Below are positions 45,403 to 55,232 of a stretch of 64,000 nt of DNA, in pieces. Numbering within the stretch: position 1 is the stretch's first letter; every line of letters begins with the position of its first letter. This DNA comes from [Mycobacterium] zoologicum (lineage in GTDB: Bacteria > Actinomycetota > Actinomycetes > Mycobacteriales > Mycobacteriaceae). The notes beneath the pieces are model-generated. The model did not search any database. It saw only the letters and a list, made by a program, of their open reading frames with translations, and had not been told where the DNA came from. The DNA is taken from the NCBI RefSeq assembly GCF_020172665.1, contig NZ_CP083985.1, positions 2,410,953 through 2,474,952 on the forward strand, written 5' to 3'. The translations under genes were made by a program, and so were the position numbers.

Positions 45403-48400
45403 TCAAGACAGCTCGACCAGAGCCATTTCGTCCTCAGCGCCTTCGCCTGCTTGCCCCTCCGAGGCCAGCTCATCTTCGGCGATCGCCGCGCGAACCAACT
45501 CCATCACCGCCGCTGAGAATGCCTCGGCGATGGCGCGCAGCACCGACTCCTCGATCCGGCGGCTGTCGTACCACCAGTCCAGGTGCAGCACACCGGCGGT
45601 GCGGTAGGCCCGCAGCTCCAGCGCGTGCCCCAGGCCCGGGATCGTCTCGCGCACCGGCATCGCGGCGTCGGGGCCGAACTGCACCGGCGCGTCACCCAGC
45701 GACGGCAGCTCCGGGATCGCCCCGGCGTAGGCGAAGTGCACATCCGCGGGCGGTACGGCACCGAACAGCCGTGCCGTGGGCGCGTAGAGGTAGCGCAGTA
45801 GGCCGTAGCCGATCCCGTAATGCGGTACCGCACCCAGGGTTTCGTGAACCGAGTCCAGCAGCTGGCGGGCACCGCTGTCGGTGGCACAGTCCAGGGCGAC
45901 CGGATAGATGGTGGTGAAGCCGCCCACGGTGCGCCCCAGGTCGACTTCCGGCTTGAGCACCGAGCGGCCCGCACCGGCCAGGTCGACTGCGAGGGTTCCT
46001 GCACCGACGACCGAGGCCACCGCCCGGCTCAGCCCGGCGAGCAGGATCTCCTCGACCGGCAGCCGCAGCCGGCGGCGTGCGTCGTCGATCTCGCTGGTGT
46101 CGGCCGCACCCAGCGCCGAGCTGTGCTTGGCCAGATCCGCCGCGGACGGCGGTTCGCCGACCTCGGATCCCAGCCGCAATGTGGCCGATCGAGCTGTCTG
46201 CAACCATGATTCACGGCTTTCCAGCACCGCCGGGTGGGTCGCGAGCCCAGCGCAGCGCTGGGACCACTCGGCCCATCCGACGCCGGCCGGAGCCAGCTCG
46301 ATGTCGTTGCCGGCCAGCTTCTGACCGAACGCGGTGAAGATGTCGGTCACCAGGATGTCGCGAGAGGCCTCGTCGCCGACTCCCGCGTGCAGGCTCAACG
46401 CCAGATAGCAGACGTCGCCGGCCGAGCCGCGGATGTAGAGCGCGGTCAGCGGTGAGCTGGAAAGGTCCTGTTCCCGAATGTGTTCGGCCAGCAGCTCTCG
46501 GACCGCGTCATGCTCGGCGGTCAGGCCCTCGGGCAGCGAATGCGTGGTGATCGCGCCGAAATCGCCCGGTTCAAGTATCTGCTGCTCCCAGGTGCCGGCC
46601 CGCTCGGTGATGCGCAGCCGCAACGCGTCGTGGTGGTTGACCACCGCGGTCAGCACCGCGGTCACGTCGTCGACCGAGACATCGTTGCGCAGCCGCAGCA
46701 CCAGCGGGATACGCCAGCGGCCGTGCTCGCGGACCCCGTTCTCCAGGAAGTAGGTGATGTTCGGCGGCACCGGTGGGTGCACGATGTCGCCCAGCGACTG
46801 GCGGCCCAGCCCTCCCGCGGCGTACCGCGCGGTGAGCGCCTTGGCCAGCGCCGACACCGTCGGGCTGTCGTAGAGGTCCTGCGGGGTGATGTCGTAGCCC
46901 TCATGCGAGGCGGCCATCGCCACACTGATCGCCACCAGCGAGTCGCCGCCGATGTCGAAGAAGTTAGCGTTGCGGTCCACCGAGCCCACACCCAGGCAGA
47001 CCGCCCAAATGCGTTGCAGGGTGGCCTCCATCGAGGGGCCCGTCGAGGCGGCACCGTCGGCGCCGGCCTGCCCGCCCGCGGCGGCGGTTGTGCCGGCGGC
47101 GCCGGACACCCAGGTCGCACCGGCGTTGTGCTCCAGCCAATGACGTTGGCGCTCAAACGGATATCCCGGGACCGTCACGCGCTTGGGCTGGTAGGCACCG
47201 CGCAGCGGCGACCAGTCGACCTCGATGCCGGCGGCCCAGAGCTGGCCGAGCGCGAGCAGGAAGGTGTCGCGGTCGTCGCGGTTCTGGGCGTGGTGACGCA
47301 TCAGCCGCACCGCGCGATGCCCGCCGGCGAACTTCGGATTGCGCGATGCCGAAGCGGTCAGCGTGGCACCGGGACCGACCTCCACCAGGACGCGGTGGCC
47401 GTCGCCCAGCACGGTGTCGATCTCGTCGGCGAACCGCACTGTGGCCCGCACGCTGCGCGCCCACGTCGCCGGATTGGTCGCCTCACTGGGCGCCAGCCAG
47501 GTACCGGTCAGGTTCGACAGCAGCGGGATCTTCGGCTCGTGCAGCGTCTGCCGGGACAGGAACGCGGTGAACTCCGAGATCATCGAGTCCATCAGCCGGG
47601 AGTGGAATGCGTGCGAGGTCCGCACCCGGCGCGCGTTGATCCCGGCCTGCTTGAGCGCGTCGGTGAACGCGCGGATGTCGGCTTCGGTGCCGGCCACCAC
47701 GCAGCCGTCCGGGTCATTGACCGCGGCCAGATCGACGTCGGCGGTCAGGTACGCACCGACAGCGTCGGCGCTGACCGGCACGGCCACCATGACGCCACGC
47801 GGGGCGGCGTGCATCAGCCGGGCCCGCATCGCCACCACCTTGATCGCGGTGTCCAGGTCGAAGACGCCGGCGACGGTGGCGGCGGCGTACTCGCCGATGC
47901 TGTGGCCGACCACCGCGCTCGGCCGCACACCATAGCTCTCGATGAGCTTGGCCAGCGCATATTCCACGGTGAACAGGGCCGGCTGGGTGCGGTCGGTGCG
48001 CTCCAGATCCCGCGAGGTGCCCTCGAAGATCATCGCCCGCAGGTCATAACCCAGCTCCGCCTCGAATCCGGCGACGCAGGCATCGAAGTATTCGGCGAAC
48101 ACCGGCTCGTTGTCGTAGAGGCCGCGGGCCATGCCGATGTGCTGGGCGCCCTGACCCGGGAACAGGAACACCACCCGGTCGGTCTCGGTGACGTCGGAGA
48201 GTCCCTCACCGATGAAGACGTTCTCGCTGTCCTCGGCGCCCAAAACGCTGGCCGCGTCGGCTCGGTCGGCGACGACGGCGGCCAACCGGAGGCTCTCGGG
48301 GTGCCGGCCGGCCAGGGTGTAGGCCACATCCGGCAGCGAAGGAGCCTCGGCGTCGGCACCTTCCGAGCCGCCGGTGAGCTCGGCCGCCAGGTCGCTGCGT

Positions 48401-49815
48401 CCCTGCGCCAGTGCCTCGGAGGTGCGGGCCGAGAGCAGCAGCACCTCGGGGCCGGGCCGGGATGGCGCAGATGCCGCGGCATCTTCCGGCCACTCTTCGA
48501 CGATTACGTGGGCATTGGTGCCGCCCACCCCGAACGAGCTGACGCCCGCGCGACGGATTCCGTCCCACTCCCACGGGCCGTACTCGCCCCGGATCCGGAA
48601 CGGGCCGTTGTCCAGGTGCAGTTCCGGGTTGGGGCTGGTGTAGTGCAGCGTGCCGGGAATCGCCCGGTGCTTGAGGCACAGGATGGTCTTGATCAGGCTG
48701 GCGATGCCGGCCGCCGACTCCAGGTGCCCGATGTTGGACTTGACCGATCCCACGTAGCAGGGGCCCTGCCGCTGCTCTTCGGAGACCGCGAAAGCCTGTC
48801 GCAGGCCCTCGATTTCGATCGGGTCGCCCAGCGGGGTGGCGGTGCCGTGCGACTCGATGTAGCTGATGGTGGAGGCGTCGACCTCGGCGACCGCGTGCGC
48901 CTCGGCGATCACGTCGGCCTGCCCGGCCGCCGTGGGGGCGGCGTAGGTCATCTTGGTGCCGCCGTCGTTGTTCAGCGCCGAGCCGCGGATCACCGCGTGG
49001 ATCTGGTCTCCGTCGTCGACGGCGTCGGCCAGCGCCTTGAGCACCACCACGCCGACACCACTGGAGAAGATCGTGCCGTCGGCGCGCACGTCGAACGGGC
49101 GGCAATGCCCGGTCCCCGACACCATCGAGCCAGGTTCGTGCCAGTACCCGACGTGGTGCGGAACCCGCAGCGACGAGCCGCCGGCCAGCGCCATCTCGCA
49201 CTCACCGTTGAGGATGCTCTGGCAGGCCAGGTGCAGCGCGACCAGCGCCGAGGAGCACGCGGTCTGCACCGACAGTGCCGGGCCGTGCAGGTCAAGCTGG
49301 TGGGCCACCCGGGTTGCCAGGTAGTCCTTGTCGTTCTGCAGCGACAGGTTGACCATCTCGAAGCTGACGCCCTGACCGAGGATGACGTTCGGGTCGTAGT
49401 GCGACATCAGGTTGTGCAGCAGGTAGCCGCTGGTCGTGCTGGTTCCGTAGACGCCGACGGAGCCGTCGATCTTCCCGGGCTGGTAGCCGGCGTCCTCCAG
49501 GGCATGCCAGGCGGTCTGCAGGAACAGCCGGTGCTGCGGGTCCAGGGTGCGCGCGGCCAGCGGGGTGAACCCGAAGAAACTCGCGTCGAACTCCTCGATG
49601 CCTTCGAGCAGCGCGGCCCGCCGCACATAGTTGTGGTTGGCCAGCGCCTTGTCGCTCACGCCGTTGGCGCGCAGCTCGTCCTCGGAGAGCGTGACGATGG
49701 ATTCGACGCCGTTGCGCAGATTGTTCCAGTACGCCGACAGGGTGCGGGCGCCCGGAAAGCGCCCGGCCATGCCGATGACCGCGATCGCGTTGGCCGGCAC
49801 TTCGTTGTTGGTCAC
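45403..49815 (-). CDS. ppsE: Type I polyketide synthase PpsE: KS-AT-ACP-condensation-like
   Basis: 1470 residues, close to PpsE of the PDIM pathway. Ketosynthase 10-435: active Cys in VQTACSSALVALH near 184, His in YIESHGTATPLGD and KSNIGHLESAAG. Acyltransferase ~550-860 with GHSIGEY near 637; the specificity segment SHAFHS (HAFH) is typical of malonyl selection. ACP ~940-1020 with phosphopantetheine Ser in FFDIGGDSLVAI near 955. The C-terminal ~430 residues are condensation-like (NHHDALRLRITE near 1065), as in PpsE. No KR, DH or ER, so the last extension leaves a beta-keto function. Its ATG overlaps the ppsD stop (ATGA, 49812-49815). Confidence 0.93.
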   Translation of the reverse strand: MTNNEVPANAIAVIGMAGRFPGARTLSAYWNNLRNGVESIVTLSEDELRANGVSDKALANHNYVRRAALLEGIEEFDASFFGFTPLAARTLDPQHRLFLQTAWHALEDAGYQPGKIDGSVGVYGTSTTSGYLLHNLMSHYDPNVILGQGVSFEMVNLSLQNDKDYLATRVAHQLDLHGPALSVQTACSSALVALHLACQSILNGECEMALAGGSSLRVPHHVGYWHEPGSMVSGTGHCRPFDVRADGTIFSSGVGVVVLKALADAVDDGDQIHAVIRGSALNNDGGTKMTYAAPTAAGQADVIAEAHAVAEVDASTISYIESHGTATPLGDPIEIEGLRQAFAVSEEQRQGPCYVGSVKSNIGHLESAAGIASLIKTILCLKHRAIPGTLHYTSPNPELHLDNGPFRIRGEYGPWEWDGIRRAGVSSFGVGGTNAHVIVEEWPEDAAASAPSRPGPEVLLLSARTSEALAQGRSDLAAELTGGSEGADAEAPSLPDVAYTLAGRHPESLRLAAVVADRADAASVLGAEDSENVFIGEGLSDVTETDRVVFLFPGQGAQHIGMARGLYDNEPVFAEYFDACVAGFEAELGYDLRAMIFEGTSRDLERTDRTQPALFTVEYALAKLIESYGVRPSAVVGHSIGEYAAATVAGVFDLDTAIKVVAMRARLMHAAPRGVMVAVPVSADAVGAYLTADVDLAAVNDPDGCVVAGTEADIRAFTDALKQAGINARRVRTSHAFHSRLMDSMISEFTAFLSRQTLHEPKIPLLSNLTGTWLAPSEATNPATWARSVRATVRFADEIDTVLGDGHRVLVEVGPGATLTASASRNPKFAGGHRAVRLMRHHAQNRDDRDTFLLALGQLWAAGIEVDWSPLRGAYQPKRVTVPGYPFERQRHWLEHNAGATWVSGAAGTTAAAGGQAGADGAASTGPSMEATLQRIWAVCLGVGSVDRNANFFDIGGDSLVAISVAMAASHEGYDITPQDLYDSPTVSALAKALTARYAAGGLGRQSLGDIVHPPVPPNITYFLENGVREHGRWRIPLVLRLRNDVSVDDVTAVLTAVVNHHDALRLRITERAGTWEQQILEPGDFGAITTHSLPEGLTAEHDAVRELLAEHIREQDLSSSPLTALYIRGSAGDVCYLALSLHAGVGDEASRDILVTDIFTAFGQKLAGNDIELAPAGVGWAEWSQRCAGLATHPAVLESRESWLQTARSATLRLGSEVGEPPSAADLAKHSSALGAADTSEIDDARRRLRLPVEEILLAGLSRAVASVVGAGTLAVDLAGAGRSVLKPEVDLGRTVGGFTTIYPVALDCATDSGARQLLDSVHETLGAVPHYGIGYGLLRYLYAPTARLFGAVPPADVHFAYAGAIPELPSLGDAPVQFGPDAAMPVRETIPGLGHALELRAYRTAGVLHLDWWYDSRRIEESVLRAIAEAFSAAVMELVRAAIAEDELASEGQAGEGAEDEMALVELS

Positions 49816-52800
49816 GAACGGTCTCCTACTTTTCGCCGAGCCGCCGCCCGCTGACGTGCCGCGGCACGCTGCTGGGCCCGGCCCCGAACACCGCCGCCGT
49901 CGCCGGCTCCGTCTGCAGTCTCGGCCTGGGCGAGGCCGAGTTGGCGGGCCAGGTCGGCGGCAAGGTCGTTGAGCGAGGCACCCTGCAGCAGCAGTGCCAC
50001 CGGGGGCTCAGCGCCGAAGTCGCCTCGGACGGTGTTGCGGATGCGCACCGCCATCAGCGAATCCATGCCGAGCTCGGTCAACGGCCGGGCCGGGTCGATG
50101 ACGCTGCCCTTGGGGTAGCCCATGATCGCCATCATCCGCGAACCCAACCGTGCCACAACCGCTTTGGTGGCCTCGGCGGCATCGAGCTGCTTGAGGCCCT
50201 CCGGACCGGGCCAGTCGTCGTCCTCGTCGTCGAGGTCGAGTTCCTCGGCGAGCGTGGCGAAGTAACCGAGCTGCTGCAGTTCCGGGAAGGCCGCGGCCAC
50301 CCGGTCCAGGCGCAGCCGTGCGACGCCGATCCGGGACAGATCGCCGCCGAGGATCGCCTCGAGGGCCTCCATGCCTTCGTCGGGGTTGATCGGGTCCAGG
50401 GCGCTGAACTTGAGCTCCTGGGCCACGCCGACGCCGGACCACTGGCCCCAGTTGATGGTGATCGCCGGCAGTCCGGCCGACCGCCGCCACGCCACCAGGC
50501 CGTCCAGCCAGGCACTGGCCGCTGCGTAGGAACCCTGTCCGGGCGCACCCAGCAGCGACGAGGTCGAGGAGAACCCGACCCACCAGTCCAGGTCCTTGCC
50601 TGCGGTAGCCACGTGAAGGCGCAGTGCCGCGGTGGCCTTGGGCGCCCACACCCGGTCCAGGGTGTCCTTATCGACGCCGACCACGATCTGGTCGTCGATG
50701 ACGGCGGCGCCGTGGATGACGCCGCGCAGGGTCAGGCCGGTCTGCTCGGCGGCGGCGACCAGGCTCTCGGCCACCCCCGGCGTCGCGAGATCGCCTGAGA
50801 CGACCGCGATCTGGGCCTTCTGCTCGAGTTCGGCAATGATCGCGCGCTGCTCCTCGGAGGGCTGCGAACGGCTGTTGAGCACGATGCGCGCGGCACCGTG
50901 ATCGATCAGCCAGCGGGCCACCACCAGTCCGATGCCGCCCAGGCCGCCGGTCAGCACGTAGGCGCCGTCGGACCGCACGATCGGTGCGCCGGTAGCTGTC
51001 AGGTTCGCGCGCTTGAGCCGTTCCGCGTACCGGTTCTCCCCACGCCAGGCAACCACGTCATCGGTGCTCGCCAGCCCCAGTTCGGTGATCAGCGCAGCGG
51101 CGGGGTCGGCCGAGCCGTCCAGGTCGACCACACCGGTGTGCAGGTCGGGGTGTTCATAGGCCAGCACCCGCACCAGGCCCTTGAGGGCGCTGATCGACGG
51201 ATCCCCCGCTTCGCCCGGGTCCACGGTCAAGCCGTTGCGGCCCACCAGCCATAGCCGGGGCGGGGCGCCGTGCCAGCCGCTGACGACGGTGCGCACCGTC
51301 GAGACGACCGCCCAGGCCAGGTCGCGTCCGCGCCCCGGAGCGTCGCCGGACTCGGTACCGTCGAAGGGCTTGCCGGCGGCCAGCACCACCACCCCGACCG
51401 GGGGCCGGTCCGGGTCGTCGGCGGTCTGCGCGAACGCCTCGCGCACGGCGGGTTCGCTGGTCAGGTCGGCGATGATCACCCGACGACGCCCGGTGCCGAA
51501 TCGGGCGGCGAAATCGGTTGCCAGCGACTCGGTTTCACCACCCTCGGCCAGCACCAGCCAGCTGCCGTCGGGGGCGTCCGACGGCTGCGCGGGGGCGGGC
51601 GCGTCGACCCACTCGGCGTCGAAGATCTTCTGGGTCAGCGGCAGCGGGACGGTGCGGCGCTGCACCCGCTGCAGGTAGATCCCGGACAGCTCGGCGGTGA
51701 CCGTACCGGTGTCGTCGGTCAGGGTGACCCGGCCCATGATGCCGCTGTCGTCGTGGCTGACCAGTTCGGCGTAACCGCGGGCCCGGCGGCCCACCTCGCC
51801 GAACACCCGGATGGACTCGACCGCCACCGGAAGGTAGGTGGCCTCTTCCATACCGGCCGAACCCATCAGCGACTCGTCGGGCAGCGCCGCGGCCAGGCAC
51901 TGCAGCGCCGCGTCGAGCATCACCGGGTGGATGCGGTAGCCGCGGTGCGCGGTCGCCTCGTCGGGCAGCACGATCTCGGCTTCCGACGCTCCGCCGGGCT
52001 TACGCACGATGCGGGTCAGCGCCGCGAACGCCGGCCCGTGCTGCAGTCCGGTGCCGCGCAGTGCGGTGTAGAGGTCGGCCGGAGACAGCGCGGTGCCGCC
52101 CGAGGCCGGCGCCGGGCGTTGCGGCTGCCCGGCGGGCTGCGCCGCTGCGGCACGGGCCACGGCGTGCCGTGACCAGCTGCCGCCGGCCGGGCGGGAGTGG
52201 ATCTCGATCCGCAGTTCGTCGGAGCCGTCGGCGTCGTGCAGCAGCCGGGTGGTGACCTCGGTCCGCTCGTCGACACGCAGCATCTGCTCGACCTCGACGC
52301 GGTCCACCGCGACGCCGGACGCCGGCAGGCCCAGCGCCTCACCGGCCGCTGCCAGCGCGATCTCGGCGAAGCCGGTGGCGGGCATCACGACCTGGCCGTG
52401 CACCTTGTGGTGCGACATCCAGGCGACGACGTCGGTGCCGATGTCGGCCTGCCAGACGTGGCCGTGTCCGGACGGCAGCTCGACGTGGATGCCCAGCAGC
52501 GGGTGCGCGTCGGCGGCGTGCCGGTTGGCGGCCGTTGGTGCCGCCCAGTACCGGACGTGCTGCCACGGCCGCGGCGGCAGGTCGGCCCGGCCGACCCCGC
52601 CGTCAGGCGCCGGTGCGTCGGCTGCCGGCGGCGCCACGGTCGCCAGGTTGGTGTGGAAGCTCAGCGCCTCGGGCTGCTCGCGCAGCAGGGTGCCGGTGAC
52701 CACGGCGTCGCCTGCGGGACGGGCGGTTTCGAGATTTCCGTTGATCGCGTGGGACAGCAGCGGATGCGGGCTGACCTCGACGAAGTTGGCGTGCCCGGCC

Positions 52801-55232
52801 GCGGCCGCGGTGACGGCCTGGGCGAACCGCACCGGGTTGCGCAGATTGTGCACCCAGTAGTCGGCGTCAAAAGCCGGCGACTCAGCTTGGCCTACGGTGC
52901 TGATCAGTGGGATCTTCGGCGCGGACGGCTTGAGGCCGGCCAGCTCGGTGCGCAGCTCCGCCAGGATGGGGTCGACGGTCGGGTGATGCGACGCCACGTC
53001 CACCTCGACGCGGCGGGCCAGCCTGCCCTGGGCGTCCACCACGGCGACCGCGGCGTCGACCTGCTCGGGCGGGCCGGCGATCACGGTCTGCTGCGGGGCT
53101 GCGTACACCGCGACGGTCAGATCCGAGTGCTCGGCGATCAGCTTCTCGGCGGCCTCGGCGTCGAGTTCCAGCAGCGCCATCGCCCCCTGGCCGCTCAGCC
53201 GTGCCATCAGCTTCGAGCGGGTGGCGATCACCTTCAGTCCGTCGGCGGGGCTCAGCGCACCGGAGACGACGGCCGCGGCCACCTCCCCCATCGAGTGCCC
53301 GATCACCGCGTCCGGCTCGACACCGTGCGAGCGCCACAGCGCGGTCAACGCCAGCTGCATACCCACCAGCACCGGCTGGATGCGGTCGATACCGACCACC
53401 GGCTCCCCGGACTCCAGCACCTGACGCAGCGAGAACCCGACCTGGGCAACGAAGTCCGGTTCCAGCTCGTCGACGGCGGCGGCGAACGCCGGCTCGTCGG
53501 CCAGCAGTTGGCGGCCCATGCCGGCCCACTGCGAACCCTGCCCGGAGTACAGGAACACGGTTCCCTTGCCGCCCTGGGCATTACGCGTGCCGACCACTCC
53601 GGGTGCGGGGTAGCCACCGGCCACCGCGCGCAGCCCGGCCAAAGCCTGCTCGGTGTCGTATGCGCTGACGGTGGCGAACTTGGCGTAGCGGCTGCGGTGG
53701 TGGTTGAGCGTGTTGGCGATGTCGGCCAGCGGCACACCCGTGCCGGGGCCCGCCAGCCAGTCGGCCAGCGTCGCGGCCCAGGCCGCCACTCGCTGCTCGG
53801 TCTTGCCTGAGACCACCAGCGTGCTCACCGGATCGGTCGGAGCCGGTGCGGGAACCGGGTCCGGGCCCTGCTCGAGCACCACGTGCGCGTTGGTTCCGCC
53901 AAGCCCGAACGACGACACCGCGGCGCGGCGCGGTCCCTCGGCCGCCGGCCACGGCGTCATCTCGGTGGGGATGAACAGCCGGGTCGGGGTCGGGTCGATC
54001 GACGGATTCCATTTGGAGAAGTGCAGATTCGGCGGTATCTGAGCCCGCTGTACCGCAAGTGCGGCCTTGATGAAGCCGGCGATGCCCGCTGCCGCCTCCA
54101 AGTGGCCGATGTTGGTCTTCACCGCACCCAGCGCACAGCGGTCCGGCCCCTTGCCGTACACGTCGGCCAGGGCCTCGAACTCGATCGGGTCACCGAGACC
54201 GGTTCCGGTGCCGTGCGATTCGATCAGGTTCACCGAACTCGGCGGGACGTTCGCACCGCGCAGCGCCTGGCGGATCACCTCGCTCTGCGCCAGGGTGTTC
54301 GGCGCGGTCAGGCCGTTGGAACGGCCGTCCTGGTTAACCGCCGAGCCGCGCACCACCGCGAGCACCCGGTCGCCGTCGCGCATCGCGTCGGTGAGGCGCT
54401 TGAGCACCACGACCCCGGTGCCCTCGCCACGCACGAACCCGTCCGCCCCAGCATCGAAGCTGTGGCAGCGGCCACGCGGGGACAGCATTCCCCACTTGGC
54501 CATGGCAATCTGGGTCTCGGGGCGCAGGATGAGGCTGACGCCACCGGCCAGTGCCAGGTCACTCTCTCGCATGCGCAGGCTTTGGCACGCCATGTGGATG
54601 GTGACCAGCGACGACGAGCACGCCGAGTCCATCGCGACCGCAGGCCCGCGCAGACCCAGCAGGTAGGCGATGCGTCCGACCGCCACGGCGTGGGCGGTTC
54701 CGGTGGCCGTGTAGCCGTCGATGGCATCCGGGTTCGACCCCGAAATACCTTGGTACTCCGTGTAATAGATACCCATCATCACCGCGGCGCGGATCCCGGC
54801 CAGCTTCTCCGGTGACATACCGGCGTGCTCGAGAGCCTCCCACGCCACTTCCAGTATCAGCCGCTGCTGGGGGTCCATGGCTTCCGCTTCGCGCGGAGAG
54901 ATGCCGAAGAAGTCCGCGTCGAAACCGGCCACATCATCGGTGAGGAAGCCGCCCCACTTCGACGACATCTTGCCCGGCGCCAGAGTGTCCGGATCGTAGT
55001 ACTCGTCGGCATCCCAGCGGTCTGCGGGAACCTCGACGATCGCATCGGTGCCGCCCGCGAGCATGTCCCAGTAGGCGTCCGGACCGGCGGCCCCGCCGGG
55101 CAGCCGACAGCCGATGCCGACGACCGCGATCGGTTCAGCTGCCGTGGTCTGAGCCGCCTTCTCGAACTTCCCGTCAAGTTCGTCGCGCTTCTCAGCCGGC
55201 AGCGCCGACATCCGATTGAAGATCGTCGTCAT
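49812..55232 (-). CDS. ppsD: Type I polyketide synthase PpsD: KS-AT-DH-KR-ACP
   Basis: 1806 residues from ATG 55232. KS ~35-460 with MDSACSSSLVTIH near 206. AT ~560-870 with GHSMGEVAAAV near 647 and a VDVASHHPTVDP specificity segment identical in type to PpsD of PDIM producers. DH ~910-1200: catalytic HKVHGQVVMP (HxxxGxxxxP) near 941 and DAALQ near 1115 are intact. KR ~1420-1600: YVLTGGLGGIGLVVARW near 1432 and FSSTSSLLGAPGQGSYAAAS. ACP with LTELGMDSLMAVRIR near 1722, followed by a basic tail RARAQQRAAARQ-like, as in PpsD. No ER is present; in PDIM the double bond is reduced by the trans enzyme Rv2953, which is not in this window. The start shares one base with the ppsC-like stop (TGATG). Confidence 0.93.
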   Translation of the reverse strand: MTTIFNRMSALPAEKRDELDGKFEKAAQTTAAEPIAVVGIGCRLPGGAAGPDAYWDMLAGGTDAIVEVPADRWDADEYYDPDTLAPGKMSSKWGGFLTDDVAGFDADFFGISPREAEAMDPQQRLILEVAWEALEHAGMSPEKLAGIRAAVMMGIYYTEYQGISGSNPDAIDGYTATGTAHAVAVGRIAYLLGLRGPAVAMDSACSSSLVTIHMACQSLRMRESDLALAGGVSLILRPETQIAMAKWGMLSPRGRCHSFDAGADGFVRGEGTGVVVLKRLTDAMRDGDRVLAVVRGSAVNQDGRSNGLTAPNTLAQSEVIRQALRGANVPPSSVNLIESHGTGTGLGDPIEFEALADVYGKGPDRCALGAVKTNIGHLEAAAGIAGFIKAALAVQRAQIPPNLHFSKWNPSIDPTPTRLFIPTEMTPWPAAEGPRRAAVSSFGLGGTNAHVVLEQGPDPVPAPAPTDPVSTLVVSGKTEQRVAAWAATLADWLAGPGTGVPLADIANTLNHHRSRYAKFATVSAYDTEQALAGLRAVAGGYPAPGVVGTRNAQGGKGTVFLYSGQGSQWAGMGRQLLADEPAFAAAVDELEPDFVAQVGFSLRQVLESGEPVVGIDRIQPVLVGMQLALTALWRSHGVEPDAVIGHSMGEVAAAVVSGALSPADGLKVIATRSKLMARLSGQGAMALLELDAEAAEKLIAEHSDLTVAVYAAPQQTVIAGPPEQVDAAVAVVDAQGRLARRVEVDVASHHPTVDPILAELRTELAGLKPSAPKIPLISTVGQAESPAFDADYWVHNLRNPVRFAQAVTAAAAGHANFVEVSPHPLLSHAINGNLETARPAGDAVVTGTLLREQPEALSFHTNLATVAPPAADAPAPDGGVGRADLPPRPWQHVRYWAAPTAANRHAADAHPLLGIHVELPSGHGHVWQADIGTDVVAWMSHHKVHGQVVMPATGFAEIALAAAGEALGLPASGVAVDRVEVEQMLRVDERTEVTTRLLHDADGSDELRIEIHSRPAGGSWSRHAVARAAAAQPAGQPQRPAPASGGTALSPADLYTALRGTGLQHGPAFAALTRIVRKPGGASEAEIVLPDEATAHRGYRIHPVMLDAALQCLAAALPDESLMGSAGMEEATYLPVAVESIRVFGEVGRRARGYAELVSHDDSGIMGRVTLTDDTGTVTAELSGIYLQRVQRRTVPLPLTQKIFDAEWVDAPAPAQPSDAPDGSWLVLAEGGETESLATDFAARFGTGRRRVIIADLTSEPAVREAFAQTADDPDRPPVGVVVLAAGKPFDGTESGDAPGRGRDLAWAVVSTVRTVVSGWHGAPPRLWLVGRNGLTVDPGEAGDPSISALKGLVRVLAYEHPDLHTGVVDLDGSADPAAALITELGLASTDDVVAWRGENRYAERLKRANLTATGAPIVRSDGAYVLTGGLGGIGLVVARWLIDHGAARIVLNSRSQPSEEQRAIIAELEQKAQIAVVSGDLATPGVAESLVAAAEQTGLTLRGVIHGAAVIDDQIVVGVDKDTLDRVWAPKATAALRLHVATAGKDLDWWVGFSSTSSLLGAPGQGSYAAASAWLDGLVAWRRSAGLPAITINWGQWSGVGVAQELKFSALDPINPDEGMEALEAILGGDLSRIGVARLRLDRVAAAFPELQQLGYFATLAEELDLDDEDDDWPGPEGLKQLDAAEATKAVVARLGSRMMAIMGYPKGSVIDPARPLTELGMDSLMAVRIRNTVRGDFGAEPPVALLLQGASLNDLAADLARQLGLAQAETADGAGDGGGVRGRAQQRAAARQRAAARRKVGDRS

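Noticed and set aside
46480-49854. A 1124-codon plus-strand frame opposite ppsE
   Set aside because: Same reason; low-complexity translation, no start signal, and full PKS coding on the other strand.
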